From NCBI GenBank assembly GCA_041485125.1, contig JBGPIT010000222.1, forward strand, positions 1 to 8,475: a DNA stretch of 8,475 nt, written 5' to 3'. The position numbers and the translations under genes are program-made. The notes under the pieces are model-generated. The model did no database searches, had not been told where the DNA came from, and saw only the letters and a list, made by a program, of their open reading frames with translations. This document shows positions 7,999 through 8,475 of the stretch, piece by piece. Source of the DNA: JBGPIT01 sp041485125. Lineage in GTDB: Bacteria; Desulfobacterota; Binatia; UTPRO1. The first letter of the stretch is position 1. Each line of letters opens with the position of its first letter.

Positions 7999-8394
7999 GA
8001 GCGAAGGGCCCGATGCCTTCGCGCGCGTGCTCAAGGCCGGGGCGCTACCGGCGCACTTCACGCGGCACTGCCTTCGACACACCTTCGCATCCTGCTCGCG
8101 GAGAGACGGTCGCCGGTCCATGTGCAAGCGCAGCTCGGGCACACGTCAATCGCTCTCACGGTCGACACCTACGGCAAATGGTTGCCCAAGGGCGACAAGA
8201 GCGTCGTGGACTCGCTCGATGACACGCCCGCGACGCGCGATGGTGACCGAGTGGTGACCTTCGCTGGTGGGAGCGGTGCGAGTGCCGCGAAGATCCTTGA
8301 TCCAGAAAGTGGGCCGGCGGAGGATCGAACTCCGAACCCGCTGATTAAGAGGGCGGCGAACGGTGCGGCGCGCGTCGGCCCCCTGTGCCAATGA
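7943..8394 (+). pseudogene. Tyrosine recombinase (phage/island integrase) C-terminal catalytic remnant
   Basis: Only the C-terminal catalytic part of a tyrosine recombinase is present. After a stop at 7940-7942 the frame reads DAPSRCFLVRDPNE, then VLKAGALPAHFTRHCLRHTF: the box II motif HxLRH, with His 8066-8068, Arg 8075-8077 and His 8078-8080. A one-base loss at 8090-8092 shifts the frame, after which LLAERRSPVHVQAQLGHTS (GH: His 8140-8142) and ALTVDTYGKWLPKGD follow, with the nucleophile Tyr at 8170-8172. The N-terminal SAM-like DNA-binding domain and the first catalytic Arg are absent, so the gene is dead. GAGGAGG at 7982-7988 before ATG 7997 looks like a ribosome site but lies inside the homologous region. 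The second frame runs on through the antisense of the tRNA-Lys half (AEDRTPNPLIKR) to TGA 8392-8394, as many integrases do over their tRNA attachment site. The 5' edge overlaps the divergent membrane-protein gene. Confidence 0.82.
8310..8351 (-). pseudogene. 3' half of a tRNA-Lys(CTT) gene (putative att site)
   Basis: Read on the minus strand: anticodon loop CTCTTAA (8351-8345, anticodon CTT), 3' stem TCAGC, variable GGGTT, T arm CGGAG-TTCGATC-CTCCG (8334-8318), 3' acceptor CCGGCCC (8317-8311) and discriminator A at 8310. CCA is not encoded. The 5' anticodon stem should be GCTGA but CCGCC is found, and no D arm is recognisable. GGGCCGA farther on (8382-8376) could pair 6 of 7 with the acceptor, probably by chance. 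The half lies directly downstream of, and antisense to, the integrase remnant, matching an attP-like or decayed attachment site for a tRNA-Lys-targeting element. Confidence 0.74.
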
Positions 8395-8475
8395 CCGTGA
8401 GAGAGGAGGTGGGTGGAAATTAGTGTAGGAGTGGGGGCGGAGGAAGGCGCGGGAATGGCAGCGAAGGTGAAGGGA
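8395..8475. other. Purine-rich right end
   Basis: From 8401 to 8475, 61 of 75 bases are purines (41 G, 20 A) with only 5 C, unlike the balanced high-GC DNA elsewhere. GGAGGTGGGTGG (8405-8416) fits a two-tetrad G-quadruplex pattern. It may be a natural polypurine tract or a low-quality contig end. Confidence 0.5.
8455..8475 (+). CDS. Possible gene start running off the right edge
   Basis: ATG at 8455 is preceded by AGGAAGG (8441-8447) at a spacing of 7 bases and opens seven codons reading MAAKVKG to the window edge. The purine-rich context makes a chance Shine-Dalgarno match likely, and nothing identifies a product. Confidence 0.15.

Noticed and set aside
8310..8382. Complete tRNA-Lys gene, since GGGCCGA could close the acceptor at the right total length
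   Set aside because: No D arm and no pairing 5' anticodon stem; only the 3' half is tRNA-like.

Overview
The window looks like chromosomal DNA from a high-GC, probably Gram-negative environmental bacterium. Codon third positions are strongly G/C. The second protein has a Sec signal peptide and a single C-terminal membrane anchor, as expected for an envelope protein. Nothing in the sequence fixes the phylum. Soil or sediment lineages that pair DUF2339 with DUF3999 would fit, but that is inference.

Left part (1-4897): two intact plus-strand genes form a tight operon. The first is a very large multi-spanning DUF2339 membrane protein whose N-terminus runs off the left edge. The second is a secreted, membrane-anchored DUF3999-type protein. 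They overlap by ATGA, so translation is probably coupled and the products probably work together in the envelope. The biochemical role of both families is unknown. The DUF3999 protein is longer than usual and appears to carry an internal duplication.

Middle (4898-5623): no convincing gene. It holds a 7-bp hairpin, the 3' half of a tRNA-Leu(CAG) gene that starts exactly at the anticodon loop, and a patch of about 51% GC with a 25-bp imperfect inverted repeat (TGT...ACA ends). It looks like a recombination scar.

Right part (5624-7998, minus strand): one broken gene for a GT-C-like polytopic membrane protein with a C-terminal TPR-like tail. It is split by a one-base frameshift in a run of five G. 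Its 5' end overlaps, antisense, the remnant of a tyrosine recombinase (7943-8394, plus strand). That remnant keeps the HxxRH, GH and Tyr residues of the catalytic domain but lacks its N-terminal part and has its own one-base frameshift. Its reading frame runs into the antisense strand of a tRNA-Lys(CTT) 3' half, the classic arrangement of an integrase sitting on its tRNA attachment site. The last ~75 bases are 81% purine and may contain the start of another gene, or may be a poor contig end.

Overall, a conserved envelope operon lies beside a decayed integrative-element region. Two tRNA 3' halves of different identity point inward around 5052-8309. I see no CRISPR array, toxin-antitoxin pair, defence island or complete mobile element. 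The most unusual signals are the two tRNA halves cut at the same structural point and the integrase/attachment-site remnant.
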